From NCBI GenBank assembly GCA_023053575.1, contig JAKZAP010000020.1, positions 14,503,998 through 14,567,997 on the forward strand: a stretch of DNA of 64,000 bases, read 5' to 3'. Under the pieces are notes generated by a model. The model worked only from the letters and a program-made list of their open reading frames with translations. It did no database searches and was not told the DNA's origin. A program made the position numbers and the translations under genes. Origin of the DNA: Branchinecta lynchi. Its lineage: Eukaryota > Arthropoda > Branchiopoda > Anostraca > Branchinectidae. Shown in pieces: positions 42,716-54,968 of the stretch (its first letter is position 1; every line of letters begins with the position of its first letter).

Positions 42716-44136
42716 TCCCAAAACGTAAGTGGAGGGATACCTATGACATCGCAAAAGTTGTCCGTCTGTCCGTCCGTCCGTCCGTCTGTCCGTCCGTCTG
42801 TAAGCACGATAACTCTCGAAGGGAATGAGATATTTTGATGAAACTTGGTGTGAGGGTTCGTTGGGTCGTCGGACCAGTCAAGTTCGTAGATGGGTTTTGT
42901 AGCTCTACATTTAGGGGTGGGGGAGGGGATTCAAATTAAGGGACAAACAAAATATTTTGAAACAGCTAATGTGATAGTCGATTATGAGGTAAGAAGACAT
43001 GCTGAGCACGATGGTGAAAACCATTTTGTCGTCGGACATGTAGTTCGCCCGGAATCCGGCCAAAACCGGAAAGTTTGTCGAAAGTACAAGTTTTATTTGA
43101 AGTTGATTAGATGTTCGATTTAGGGGTAGAAAGACATGCTGAAGACGATGGTGTAAATTATTTTCTCGACGGACAAGTATTTCGCCCGGAATCCGGCCCA
43201 AACCGGAAAGTTTGTTGAAAGTAAAAGTTTTATTTAAAATTGATTAGATGTTTGATTTAGGGGTAGGAAGACATGCTGAAGACGATGGTGAAAACTATTT
43301 TCTCGATGGACAACTATTTCGCCCGGAATCCGGCCCAAACCGGAAAGTTTGTTGAAAGTAAAAGTTTTATTTGAAGTTGATTAAATGTTCGATTTAGAGG
43401 TAGGGAGACATGCTGAAGACGATGGTGAAAACTATTTTCTCGACGGACAAGTATTTCGACCGGAATCCGGCCCAAACCGGAAAGTTTGTCAAAATTATAA
43501 GTTTTGTTTGGAGTTGATTAGATGTTTGATTTAGGGCAAGAAGACATGCTGAACACTTATGTGAAAACAAGTTTCTACCCGGACATGTAGTTCGTCCGGA
43601 ATCCGGCCAAAACCGGAAAACTGTTGGAAGTCAAAGTTTTATTTCTAGTTGATTAGATAAGCGATTTAGGGGTAAGAAGAGATGCTCAGTCCCTGTGTGA
43701 CAATCGTATTTTACCCGGACATATAGTTCGACCGGAATCCGGCTGGAATCGGAAAATTTGTTATAAGCTAAATTTCTATTTGAAGTTGATTAGATGTTCA
43801 TTACTGGGGAAAGAAGATACCCTGATTTCGTCTTTGAGCTTTCTTTTTTCGCCGGACAAATAGTTCTGGAGTTCGGCCGGAACCGGGAAATTGGCAGAAG
43901 TGGCAGGAAGTTTTCGTCAAAACAGATATGACTTGTAGGGGTAAACACACATGCTGAATCCAAATCTGAACTTGGTTTTCTCAGGTGATTAGCTATTTGG
44001 CCTTAATCTGTTTCTGAATTTTAATTGTAAAAATGTTCAAGGAGTCTGGCGAAGACTGGATCTGGCTAAGACAAGACCCAGTTGTCTGGATCAGATATTG
44101 AATTTTTGGGATCCCATCGAAACCTTTGGTCTTGTT
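42716..44136 (+). mobile_element. R1 repeat element, longest copy
   Basis: Termini complete. The microsatellite (42762-42800) is expanded. GACATGCTGA recurs at 42996, 43133, 43270, 43407 and 43543, which fixes the core unit at 137 bp. The 3' part has diverged units and ends TTTGGTCTTGTT. Confidence 0.9.
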
Positions 44137-44236
44137 TCAAACGGGGAGGTCAGACGTTCCCATCGGTCATTGATTTTCATCGTCTCTTGACTAATGTATC
44201 GCGCAGAAGACTATCCAAATCAGAAGAAGGAAGCTT

Positions 44237-45463
44237 GTTGGGATCCCAAAACGTAAGTGGAGGGATACCTATGACATCGCAAAAGTTTTCCGTCTGCCCG
44301 TCCGTCTGTAAGCACGATAACTCTCGAAGGGAACGAGATATTTTGATGAAACTTGGTGTGAGGGTTCGTTGGGTCGTCGGACCAGTCAAGTTCGTAGATG
44401 GGCTTTGTAGCTCTACGTTTAGGGGTGGGGGAGGGGATTCAAATTAAGGGACAAACAAAATATTTTGAAACAGCTAATGTGATAGTTGATTGTGGGGTAA
44501 GAAAACATGCTGAACACGATGGTGAAAACTATTTTGTCAACGGACAAGTAGTTCGCCCGGAATCCGTCCCAAACCGGAAAGTTTGTTGAAAGTAAAAGTT
44601 TTATTTGAAATTGATTAGATGTTCGATTTAGGGGTAGGAAGACATGCTGAAGACGATGGTGAAAACTATTTTCTCGACGGACAAGTATTTCGCCCGGAAT
44701 CCGGCCCAAACCGGAAAGTTTGTTGAAAGTAAAAGTTTTATTTGAAGTTGATTAGATGTTTGATTTAGAGGTAGGAAGACATGCTGAAGACGATGGTGAA
44801 AACTATTTTCTCGACCGACAAGTATTTCGACCGGAATCTGGCCCAAACCGGAAAGTTTGTCAAAATTAAAAGTTTCATTTGGAGTTGATTAGATGTTCGA
44901 TTTAGGGCAAGAAGACATGCTGAACACTTATGTGAAAACAATTTTCTACCCGGACATGTAGTTCGTCCGGAATCCGGCCAAAACCGGAAATATGTTGGAA
45001 GTCAAAGTTTTATTTCTAGTTGATTAGATAAGCGATTTAGGGGTAAGAAGAGATGCTCAGTCCCTGTATGACAATAATATTTTACCCGGACATATAGTTC
45101 GACCGGAATTTGGCTGGAATCGGAAAATTTGTTATAAGCTAAATTTCTATTTGAAGTTGATTAGATGTTCATTACTGGGGAAAGAAGATACCCTGATTTC
45201 GGCCGGTACCGGGAAATTGGCAGAAGTGGCAGGAAGTTTTCGTCAAAACAGATATGACTTATAGGGGTAAACACACATGCTGAATCCAAATCTGAACTTG
45301 GTTTTCTCAGGTGATTAGCTATTTGGCCTTAATTCTGTTTCTGAATTTTAATTGTAAAAATGTTCAAGGAGTCTGGCGAAGACTGGATCTGGCTAATACA
45401 AGATCCAGTTGTCTGGATCAGATATTGAATTTTTGGGATCCCATCGAAACCTTTGGTCTTGTT
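44237..45463 (+). mobile_element. R1 repeat element, tandem partner of the previous copy
   Basis: Nearly the same sequence as the copy at 42716, including its private variants, but with fewer core units and an internal deletion near 45200. The 100-bp spacer suggests either a local duplication or two insertions of one subfamily. Confidence 0.9.
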
Positions 45464-45513
45464 TTTCATCGGATCATTATTATGTCTCACGTGTACTTCT
45501 GGCACGAATTCCC

Positions 45514-45710
45514 GATGAAACGTTATGTAGCTGCAACCCTTCAGCATGCAACGCTGCCGGCCTTTTGAACCAGTTTTCCGATGAAACGTTATGTAGCTGC
45601 AACCCTTTAGCATGCAACGCTGCCGGCCCTTTGAACCAGTTTTGCGATGAAACGTTATGTAGCTTCAACCCTTCAGGATGCAACGCTGCCGGGCCTTTGA
45701 ACCAGTTTTC
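45514..45710. repeat. Tandem repeat, unit 66 bp, three copies
   Basis: GATGAAACGTTATGTAGC starts at 45514, 45580 and 45646; each unit continues with CAACGCTGCCGG and TTTGAACCAGTTTT. Short frames here are repeat translations. Confidence 0.85.
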
Positions 45711-45889
45711 TAAGAAACGCTTTTGCAAATAGAAACGCTTTCTCCTGCAACATATTCTTGTGCGGTACGTTTTCTCTTGAAATGGATTCGCTAAAACGGT
45801 TTATAGGAGAAACGCGAAGAACTCTTTCCTGGGCCACAAAGGATGGTTTTCGCTTGCTCGTCTTCAACCTACAGCCTATAGAGATGGAG

Positions 45890-46385
45890 TGGGGTTCTAT
45901 AGTTTATATCTTTCATATGCATCTCGCTTATTGCCCTTTAATATATCTGGCTACATTTAAAACTCATCTTAAACCATTATAGATTTTACAAAACCGTGCT
46001 TTAAGATTTTGCGAACTTTTTTACCATTACCGTCATCACTTCCTGGGGTAAGTCAAACAGAAACCCTGTATACTCTGATTAATATTTTGCCCTTTTCTGA
46101 ACTATTTAACTTTGCGTCATTCCTATTTAAAACAAAGTATGACCGTTGCCAGCTTCCATCGTATTTCCATTCAAATGATTTCTTTCCTTGCCCACCAAAG
46201 CACCAGTACAATAATCGTCATAAATGTCAAAGAGTAGCTTCAGAGAGGTCTCGTTTTTCTCCATCTTATTCAGTTTTGAATTCATGGCAAATTTTATTTC
46301 CTAAAATTGATTCTAGAAAATCCCTTCAAAGTATAAAAAAACAGCTGTCCCAAATTCTCATTAACAAGTTTAAGAATGGATAATT
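45890..46385 (+). pseudogene. LINE C-terminal fragment (Jockey/CR1-like)
   Basis: Two frame pieces read YLATFKTHLKPL, then ILQNRALRFCELF after a stop, and then a long piece ending in SVLNSWQILFPKI and SQILINKFKNG. This is the order of the C-terminus after the reverse transcriptase in Jockey/CR1-like LINEs (KTHLKPL-ILQKRALR; then a P-x-WNSLP-like motif). One frame shift and one stop mark it as dead. Confidence 0.7.
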
Positions 46386-46491
46386 AACAGTTAGAGATTG
46401 GTTGTATTTCATGTTTATTTATGTGTTTTCCTCTAGTGATACTGGTTTTCAGTCACCCTTCCCTCATTTTTATGGCACTTGCCCTTCGGCT

Positions 46492-48369
46492 AAGTGCTAT
46501 ATAGCGATCGCAATTTCTGTCCGTCCGTCGGTCTGTCCAGGTTTTGCTAGTTCGGGCTCTTCCACATAAGCTAGGACGATAAAACTTGGCAGGCGTATCA
46601 GGGACCCCAAATGATTAAGTTGGAAATAGTCACTTCCCCGATCCGAGCACCGTGGGGGGAGTGGAGGGAGGGGGAATCCGGAATCTTGAGGTATTTATAA
46701 CTTTTGAACGGGTGATCGGGTCTCGATGAAACGTGATATTTGGAACGACCTCATGCCTCAGACGACCCACTTAAAATCCGGACCGGATCCGGTGACTTTT
46801 GGGGGGAGCTGGAGGGGGCAACCGGAAATCTTGGGAAACGCTATGAGTGGAGGGATCGAGATGAAACTTGGTGGGAAGACACCTAGCAAACACTAGATAC
46901 ATCATTGACATAACCGAGCCGATTCGGGCACTGTGGGGGGAGTGGAGGGAGGGGGAATCCGGAATCTTGAGGTATTTATAACTTTTGAACGGGTGATCGG
47001 ATCTCGATGGAGCTTGATATTTGGAAAGACCTCATGCCTCAGACGACCCACTTAAAATCCGGACCGGATCCGGTGACTTTTGGGGGGAGCTAGAGGGGGC
47101 AACCGGAAATCTTGGGAAACGCTATGAGTGGAGGGATCGAGATGAAACTTGGTGGGAAGACACCTAGCAAACACTAGATACATCATTGACATAACCGAGC
47201 CTATTCGGGCACTGTGGGGGGAGTGGAGGGAGGGGGAATCCGGAATCTTGAGGTATTTATAACTTTTGAACGGGTGATCGGATCTCAATGGAACTTGATA
47301 TTTGGAAAGACCTCATGTCTCAGACGACCCGCTTAAATTCCGGACCGGATCCGGTGACTTTTGGGGGGAGCTGGAGGAGGCAACCGGAAATCTTGGGAAA
47401 CGCTATGAGTGGAGGGATCGAGATGAAACTTGGTGGGAAGAAACCTAGCAAAAACTAGATACATCATTGACATGACCGAGCCGATTCGGGCACTGTCGGG
47501 GGAGTGGAGGGAGGGGAAATCCGGAATCTTGAGGTATTTATAACTTTGGATCAGGTGACCGGATCTCGATGAAACTTGATATTTGGAACGACCTCATGCC
47601 TCAGACGACCCACTTAAAATCCGGACCGGATCCAGTGACTTTGGGGGGAGCTGGAGGGGGCAACCGGAAATCTTGGGAAACGCTATGAGTGGGGGGATCG
47701 AGATGAAACTTGGTGGGAAGACACCTAGCAAACACTAGATACATCATTGACATAACCGAGCCAATTCGGGCACTGTGGGGGGGAGTGGAGGGAGGGGGAA
47801 TCCGGAATCTTGAGGTATTTATAACTTTTGAACGGGTGATCGGATCTCGATGGAACTTGATATTTGGAAAGACCTCATGCCTCAGACGACCCACTTAAAA
47901 TCCGGACCGGATCCGGTGACTTTTGGGGGGAGCTGCAGGGGGCAACCGGAAATCTTGGGAAACGCTATGAGTGGAGGGATCGAGATGAAACTTGGTGGGA
48001 AGACACCTAGCAAACACTAGATACATCATTGGCATGACCGAGCCGATTCGGGCACTGTCGGGGGAGTGGAGGGAGGGGGAATCCGGAATCTTGAGGTATT
48101 TATGACTTTTAAACGGGTGACCGGATCTCGATGAAACTTGATATTTGGAAAGACCTCATGCCTCAGACGACCCCCTTAAAATCCGGACCGGATCCGGTGA
48201 CTTTTGGGGGGAGCTGGAGGGGATAACCGGAAATATTGGAAAACGCTATGAGTGGAGGGATCGAGATGAAACTTGGTGGGAAGACACCTAGCAAACACTA
48301 GATATATCATTGACATAACCGATCCGTGCCTACTCGTAATAAGTGCCATATGAGCTCGTGGCTCTTGTT
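46492..48369 (+). mobile_element. R2 repeat element, copy c
   Basis: Start AAGTGCTATATAGCGATCG, CCGT/CGGT microsatellite, a block with TTTTGCTAGTTCGGGC, then a long regular array; end AAGTGCCATATGAGCTCGTGGCTCTTGTT. Confidence 0.85.
46640..48310. repeat. Minisatellite array of R2, unit about 281 bp, six copies
   Basis: ATTCGGGCACTGT recurs at 46922, 47203, 47484, 47764 and 48046, a period of 280-282 bp. Each unit has GGGAATCCGGAATCTTGAGG, CCGGACCGGATCCGGTGAC and GATGAAACTTGGTGGGAAG. Units differ by only a few bases, so the array was homogenised recently. Confidence 0.9.
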
Positions 48370-48639
48370 GTTGTTGTTTTTGTTTGGATTGGTTTCGCTT
48401 CGTGTTGGCGATGTCGTGCGGTGATCTTTCTACTCAGCGTTGGATCGATTTCGTTTTATTAATTTTCTTTTATGGAAGGGTCTGAACCATTCGATGTTTT
48501 TCTTCTCTCCAGTTCAAACCTTGAAATAATTATAAGTGCAGAGTATAGTATTGTTAATGTTTATGTATTATATAAAGTAAGAATAAAAAAACCTTGAACC
48601 TTGAACTTAAATATCCTCGACTATACCAGCTTAGTTTTT

Positions 48640-49210
48640 TATTCCAGTCACGGTTCAGAAACTTAACTCATGCGCAAATTGGGCCCACTTGCCCATGAAC
48701 GGGGAGGGTGGTCGTGGTTTAACTCCACATATGAATCCCCACCATATGATCCAAAAGCACAGAGGAATTTCATCGCCCTGTTAATAAATATTAAAAAATG
48801 GGCAATCTGGGCCCAATCGCTGAACCTAGTGGGGATGGGGTTTGGGACCCGCAAAATTGAAAAGGAGACCCCAATGGTGACAAACCTACCAAGTTTCAAC
48901 TTGATACATGTAGGTTCCTGTCACGGGTAACGGGCTTTACTCCTGGGCCATCTGGGCCCAGTTGCCCAGTAACGGGATGGGTGGGGGGGGGGGTGCAACT
49001 TTAAAAGTAGTTTCCCAGCCCTAGGATGTACAAGTACAAGGAATTTCATCGTCTTATGTCCAACTGGTCAAGTTATGAACATTGTTTACTGGGAAATCTG
49101 GGCCCATTTGCCCCTGAACCGGGTGGGTGTGGGGGGTGGGACCCTCGAAAGGCACAACTGTACCCCAATGCCCACTTGCACTCGTTCACGAGTTATGAGC
49201 TCCACAAAAT
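48640..49210 (+). repeat. R3: G-rich tandem repeat, third family
   Basis: Three or four diverged units share ATCTGGGCCCAGTTGCCCCTGAACGGG, a GGGTGGGGGG tract and a CCAAGTTTCAACTTGATAC-like block. Layout recalls R2 but no terminal blocks were identified. Confidence 0.55.
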
Positions 49211-49429
49211 ATGGTGAAAACCGAAAACCGAGAGCTGAAAGCTGCTACAGCGCTCGCAATAGTGGATTGTTCCAAGGAACACTCCACTAAAAACGGAGTG
49301 TCGCATCTTATTAGTTCATTATGATGCGTCGTGCAACAAAATAATGCCCCTTTCCGTTTTAGTCGGGTAGACTGCAGTCTGTTTATACAGTATACAGCCA
49401 TACTGCACTGGCAGAATTTACCGAGAAAG

Positions 49430-49705
49430 TAGTGTTACTAGCCAAAATGTTTGGGGGGGGGGGGGAAGGCATTTACCGGCTGAATGGTAATTTTTACCGA
49501 CTGTTTCCAAGAAAAAAAACGACTGTTTCCAATAAAAAACGACAGTTTTGAAAAAAGTCGACTGATTTTCAGAAAAACCGACTGTTTTCATGAAAAAAAA
49601 ATCAACTGTTTTGACGAAAATCGCGGCACGGTGTTTTTTTACCGACTGGCTGACAACATTGGGGGGGGGGGGCGTCCCCCCCCCCCCTAGTCGTGACGTC
49701 TCTGA
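49430..49705. mobile_element. hAT-like element, ends uncertain
   Basis: The left side GTTACTAGCCAAAATGTTTGGGGG resembles the ends at 37392 and (reversed) 700. The right end CTAGTCGTGACGTCTCTG is the complement of CAGAGACGTCACGACTAG. The centre is a series of CGACTGTTTTCAAGAAAAA-type units. No target duplication was found. Confidence 0.6.
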
Positions 49706-50196
49706 GTACTTACTGACAGTTGCAGCCAGAAATAAGGACGTCAGCGTTGCTCCACTCCGCGCGAGGCGCATCGTGCATCCCTGTCGAATACCAATTGTCC
49801 AGCCAATCCGCCAAACAAGCACTAGTATCAGCTGAGCGTGTGAAAGGCAACCAGATCATAGAAGTGGTTGCTGATATATCAGGAATAATATCTAGGGCTC
49901 GTTCCTGTCAGTGACCCATACCACATGGTAAGGCAATGTGGAGGCACTTACGAAATGTTTGTGTTACTCGCTTTTGTACAAGTTAGAATTTGCAATACGA
50001 ATATAATAGCGTCGAGAGGAACTGTTATAACACAAACCTGTATGTGAGAGCCAGAGTAGGCTAAAGCTAAATTTTGCGATTGTGAGGGAGTCTGACTTCT
50101 AGCACATGCGAAGATGAGTTGCACTGGAGAGGACTTTCTCGCGTCAACGGCATTGTTCAATGAGACAAGCCATCATGATATGTATTTTTGTTGTGA
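49706..50196. other. Intergenic, nothing recognised
   Basis: Short open frames without similarity. Confidence 0.4.
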
Positions 50197-50204
50197 ATGT
50201 CATC

Positions 50205-50656
50205 CGAGGGGTCGACGACTCTCTCGGAATGGTGTACACGTCCCGAAGGAATAATCCGGAATGGTCAAGAATAATCCGGTATAGTCAGGAATAATCAGGA
50301 ATGGTCAAGAATAATCCGGAATGGATTATATTAGATTAGATTAAATTTTATTAGGTGACAGTCTTCTCTATTCTACATAATGTGGTAACACTATTCATAC
50401 ACGGTTCATACATATACAAAACACTCACGCATCATTACCACCGTTTTGCAAGGAAAAATCTCTTCACTGTAGCCATGAAGGATGCCGGATGACTCGAATT
50501 TCTAATTTCAACTGGAATTATATCCCACACAGAGGGTTAGGAATATCCGCAATAGTTAGGAATAATCCGGAATGGTTAGGAATAATCCAGAATGGTCAGG
50601 ATTATTAGGTTATTCCGGAATGGTGTACATAAGAAATTAGAGTCGTCGGCCCCTCG
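50205..50656. mobile_element. Cut-and-paste element with 8-bp TSD and nested LINE end
   Basis: Perfect duplications ATGTCATC lie at 50197-50204 and 50657-50664. The 17-bp inverted ends are CGAGGGGTCGACGACTC and, complemented, CGAGGGGCCGACGACTC. The interior is a tandem series of GGAATAATCCGGAATGGTYA units. It is broken at about 50332-50545 by an AT-rich stretch beginning ATTAGATTAGATTAAATTTTATT that looks like a minus-strand LINE 3' end. The 8-bp duplication suggests hAT or a related superfamily. Confidence 0.85.
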
Positions 50657-50664
50657 ATGTCATC

Positions 50665-52443
50665 CTTCTCCTGTCATCCTTGAATAGCTGAATGGGCGAC
50701 GTCAGTGTTGATCTCAAGACCTGAGGATTGTAAGGGAGGCTCAGGTGGCACTGTTAGACAAAACTTTATTGAACTGTTGAACGACTATAATGTCGAGCTC
50801 AACAAATGTTCGTGAAATGGCATCGTCCGATGGCATTTTCGCGTGGAGCTTATGTTGAGCTCAACAGCTATTCAAGCGAAAACCTCCCCCTAGTCTCCCC
50901 CCCCCCCTCCCATGGCCAGGGCCGTATCTACGTTGGAAAGGGGTTTACCCCCCCCCCCCCCCGGAATATAAAAATACAATAGTTTTCTTATAGGATTCAT
51001 ACTCTGATCTGTGTTTTGTCCTAGTTTTGGTATGGATTAGGCGGGTAGATTCCCCCCCCTCCCCGAAATAAATTCCTGGATCCCTGTGCACTAAGGCGCC
51101 CTCCTCAAATGCGAAAAATTTATTACAGCCGGGTTGCAGATCACTTCGGGTTCTTCCTCTGTTTGCAGAGCAGTAGGATACATTCCCAAGGACCGTGTCC
51201 TATCTTATGTAGCGTTGACACGGACAAGAAATCCTGTCGAGTAGAAAGGAATTCCGGTCGGTTTGAAAGAATTCCGTTCGTAAAGACGACTAGAAGAAAA
51301 GTCTAGCGGGACGAGAATTCATTTCATGATTAAAGGAATTCCGGTATACTTGAAACGAATCTCGTTGGCGGCGCTGGTGAAAAGACTAAAAAATTTATAT
51401 CTAGCTTTTGACAGCAGCAGTCATCCGTACTGATGTCAAATATGCCATCAAAACATTTTTTTTGTTGGTTGGTGAATTTAGTTTTGTCAAATTTTCTCGT
51501 TTGAAGAATTATTTTTTTTCCCTCTGCGTGTGAACATAATCTTGTCACCAAGACTGTATTCTGTTCAAGTTTTCCTGTACTTGTAAAGGCTGCATTAGGC
51601 TTAGCCTCATTAGCTCTAGTCAGTCATAAGGAAGAGCACATAGTCCATACACTGGTAGGCCTCAACTATTTAATAAATATAATCAGACTTGCTGTTCTTA
51701 AAGTTTAACTGAAAAGCAAACTTATTTTTGTATCATTTAGTTGAATACACTGAGTTATTTGGTTCCTGCTAAGATATTTTTATTTTCCACTATCTGCTCT
51801 CATAGTGAGGTTCAGGATATCCGCGGCTGTCCCCCCAGCGCAAATTCTACTATGACGCGGAATACTTGAATCTGAAGACAAACGCGGCTTTTTAGTGGGT
51901 AGTGATATGGTTGGTGAACACTGCTTGGTGTCTGAACAAGACAAACTCATAAATATTTTTCGTCAAGCATGCGACACAGGTAGTACCACAAATCTGACAG
52001 GGAAATCCCACTATTTAAAAATTGATTATTCGTAAAAAGCGGTTCAACGAAGTAACGCATTTTCAATCGGGTCTTCAATCCTCTTTAAGTGAATAAGTGA
52101 GAGGTAACAAGGCTGTCCCATCTCTGCCATTTTCAGTTAAACTTTAAAGCACACCTCGCAGTATTTACTTTTTATTTTCCAGTATTCACAACTATCTGAT
52201 TACTGTATGATTAGTCTCTGCTTTTAGCAAATTATCCACGGTTTTATCTCTTTCAAGCTTTCTCCCAGGCCGGTTGACTTCTAGTAGAGACTCGTCAAAG
52301 TTCAGATAACCGGTTTTACGCATTAATTGCATGATATGCGACCACTCGTCAGGAGGACAGTGCGCATGGAAAATAGTGAATGTTGGCAAGTGCAAAGATT
52401 AGTGAGATATCGTTAGCAGGCTTAGAATGTCACTAATGTTAAT
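50665..52443. other. Intergenic, little recognised
   Basis: C runs occur at 50894-50908, 50949-50962 and 51053-51063. CAGGGCCGTATCTACG (about 50922) and a CCTGGATCCCTG (about 51076) could be eroded hAT ends, but no target duplication supports this. The rest shows no motif. Confidence 0.4.
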
Positions 52444-52451
52444 CCTTTTGT

Positions 52452-54968
52452 CAGGGGCAGTTCGAGGGGCTTGGGCATGGGGGGGGGAGGACTTCAAAAT
52501 ATACGAATGGCTAAAAACACAGCACCAACAGGCTCAAGAAATATTAACGTTATAAGTTGTAAAACGTTTAGGAAAATGCCATTGTAGTAATAAATAATAA
52601 ACAAATAAGTAACAGGAATTAGACGATGCCGTTCATATCAAATTTCGCTAGAGAGAAGACAAGCTTGGGACCAGCTTCTGAAATGTCTACTCAAGACAAA
52701 CTAAAGTGAGTGCCGCTGGCGAAATTTGTTCAAAATTCAACTATTCCTTTAGAACTCCTACCTTTTAATGAAGCTTAGACTCCAAGTCTCAATCTTAAAA
52801 CCCCACATAAATGATGCACACTTCAACTAAATAGAAATAGCGTAGGACTATGAAAGAGCCGCATGCAAAATTTGTTAAATTGGCCTTTAGTCGGCAATAT
52901 TCGACTACTTCCCACACAAACTCTTGCTTTTAACGTGGCTCAGATCCCAAGAAGCAGCTTTTTACCATATGTACCTAAGCCAAATTTAAACTCAGCGCCG
53001 CAGGCGATTTTTTTGTAATCCCACCTTTTTCTGGCATTTCTAGTGGCTGAAATCTAAGGGATCGACTAAAAGCAGGAAAGGAAAGGCAAGAGAAAAGTAG
53101 GAAAGAATACTAAAAATAGGAAGGGCAAACGAAAACGAGGAAAGAATTACCAGGAATCGAGGATTCGAAAAACTGGCAAGCCTTTCCTTTGTTTAATATC
53201 CCGTGAGGGGTCGGAAACTTACATTTGTAAAAGTTCACATTTTCCTCCTTTTAGTATTCGAAAAAAAAACTGGCACGCTGTGCCGTGCTTTTCCTTAGTT
53301 TAGTTTCTCATGAGGGGTCGGCAACTTACATTTGTAAAAGTTCACCTTTTCCTCCTTTTAGTACCTTGTCGGTAGGCGATCATGAGTCCAGCGAGGGGTT
53401 GGCAACTAAGATATTTCAAGCCCACCATTTCTTGCCTGGTTTTAGTAGCTTGTCACGGAGAGTACCAAAACGAGGAAAGAAATTAGGAATTCTAAAAAAC
53501 TGGCAAGCCTTTCCTCTGTTTAGTATGCCGTGAGGGGTTTAGTTCGCCTTTTAGTATTAGAAAAAACTGGCAAGCTGTGCCGTGCTTTTCCTCTGTTTAG
53601 TATCTCGTGAGGTGTGGGCAACTTACGCTTGTAAAAGTTCACCGTTTTCCTCCTTTTAGTCCCTCACGGGATACTAGGCAAGGCTTGCCAGTTTTTTCGA
53701 ATACTAAAAGGAGGAAAAGGTGACTTTAACAAATGGAAGTTGCTGACCCCTCACGGGATGGTAAACAGAGGAAAGGCTTGCCAATTTTTCGAATCCCCGA
53801 TTCCTGGTTATTCTTTCCTCGTTTTAGTTTGCCCTTCCTGGTTTTAGTATTCTTTCCTGCTTTTCTCTTGCCTTTCCTTTCCTGCTTTTAGTCGATCCCG
53901 AAATCTAAGGCCTAACACCTCACCTAATTACGGGCCATTCAACCAGATAGCGAGTAGGCGAATATGAAAGACGGCGCAGGTAAAGTTTTGCGAAATATTT
54001 TAAAGGCTGCCTACTATATCACATATCTGTCAGTGCCCCGATAACTCGCAAACGGAGTGGGATATTTTCCCGGAAGTTGGTACGTGGTAGTACTTCCACT
54101 TTGAATTTAGACTACACAAAAAAATAGTGCAATCATCAGGCGGTTGTGCCTGTTTCTTTTTAAGATAAGGAGATTTTTGCAGAAAACCAAGTAGGATAAT
54201 GCTGAAACGTCGCGCCGCAGGCGAAATTTTCGCAAATCAGCCTGTTTTCGCACCACACAGCGAAAATCACGACTTCGTAATGGCATTTATGTCACTCTGG
54301 CAAGATCGAGACATACGACTATCATTCGAACAAGCTCAAAGCAGACGATAATTCGTAACGTAATATCTGCCTCATATGGCAAGCTCAAAACTTACGACTC
54401 TCTCTAGTAGAAGACTGGAAAATCTCTTGGTAAAACACGACAAGAAACGGGTCATTTTCAGGGAAAATTCGCGGTTGATGTCATTCTGGCAAGTTCCTTA
54501 CCACTGATTCTGACAAAATGAAAACACGAAACTGTGAATCTGAAAAACTTAAAACATACTACTAAAATCTCTATGGAACGATTCGACCAGAAACAGGTCA
54601 TTTGAAGGCAAAGTTCCCGATGAACTAACTGCTTTGTCTGCCTTTTATCTGACAAGGTCAATGCTTACGACTGTCTCTAGTCGTAAAGTACGACAAGAAA
54701 CGGGTCTTTTCAGCAAAATTCGCGGTAGGTGTCATTCTGGCAAGATCAAACATACGACTTACATTCTCGAAAACTCAGAAAACATAATTGTGAATCTGAA
54801 AACATACGAATAGAAATTTCTTCGTGGCCATACAACTAAAAAATGTGATTTGTGGGTGAAATTCACGTTTGGTAACTGACTGCATGTCATTCTGACAAGC
54901 TCGAAACATAAGATTGAGAGTAGATTCTCTGGAGCATGGGGGGAAACCCCCCTTCGATCAGGCCCCTG
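52452..54968. mobile_element. Large non-autonomous hAT element with nested Mutator-like element
   Basis: The ends CAGGGGCAGTTCGAGGGG and, complemented, CAGGGGCCTGATCGAAGGGG are flanked by CCTTTTGT (52444-52451) and GCTTTTGT (54969-54976), a 7-of-8 match. G and C runs lie just inside both ends. Tandem-like blocks with GCCGCAGGCGAWWTTTT (52990, 54215) and CATTCTGGCAAG...AACATACGA fill the interior. GGCGAAATTTT relates it to the element at 5883-7849. Without the nested element it would be about 1.7 kb. Confidence 0.8.
53058..53899. mobile_element. Mutator-like fold-back element with 9-bp TSD
   Basis: Perfect 9-bp duplications GAAATCTAA lie at 53049-53057 and 53900-53908. The arms are long inverted repeats of at least 150 bp: GGGATCGACTAAAAGCAGG, GGAAAGAATACTAAAA and GGCAAGCCTTTCCT occur in both. 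The centre repeats CCGTGAGGGGTCGGCAACTTAC, TTGTAAAAGTTCACCTTTTCC and ACTGGCAAGC units. Nine-base duplication plus long arms with a G start are the marks of Mutator-like elements. No transposase. Confidence 0.85.

Noticed and set aside
46640..48310. CRISPR-like array
   Set aside because: Units are 281 bp and continuous without spacers, in a eukaryotic setting; it is a minisatellite inside R2.
50922..51087. Complete hAT element
   Set aside because: CAGGG-type ends are present but the flanking 8-mers differ and the inverted match is short.
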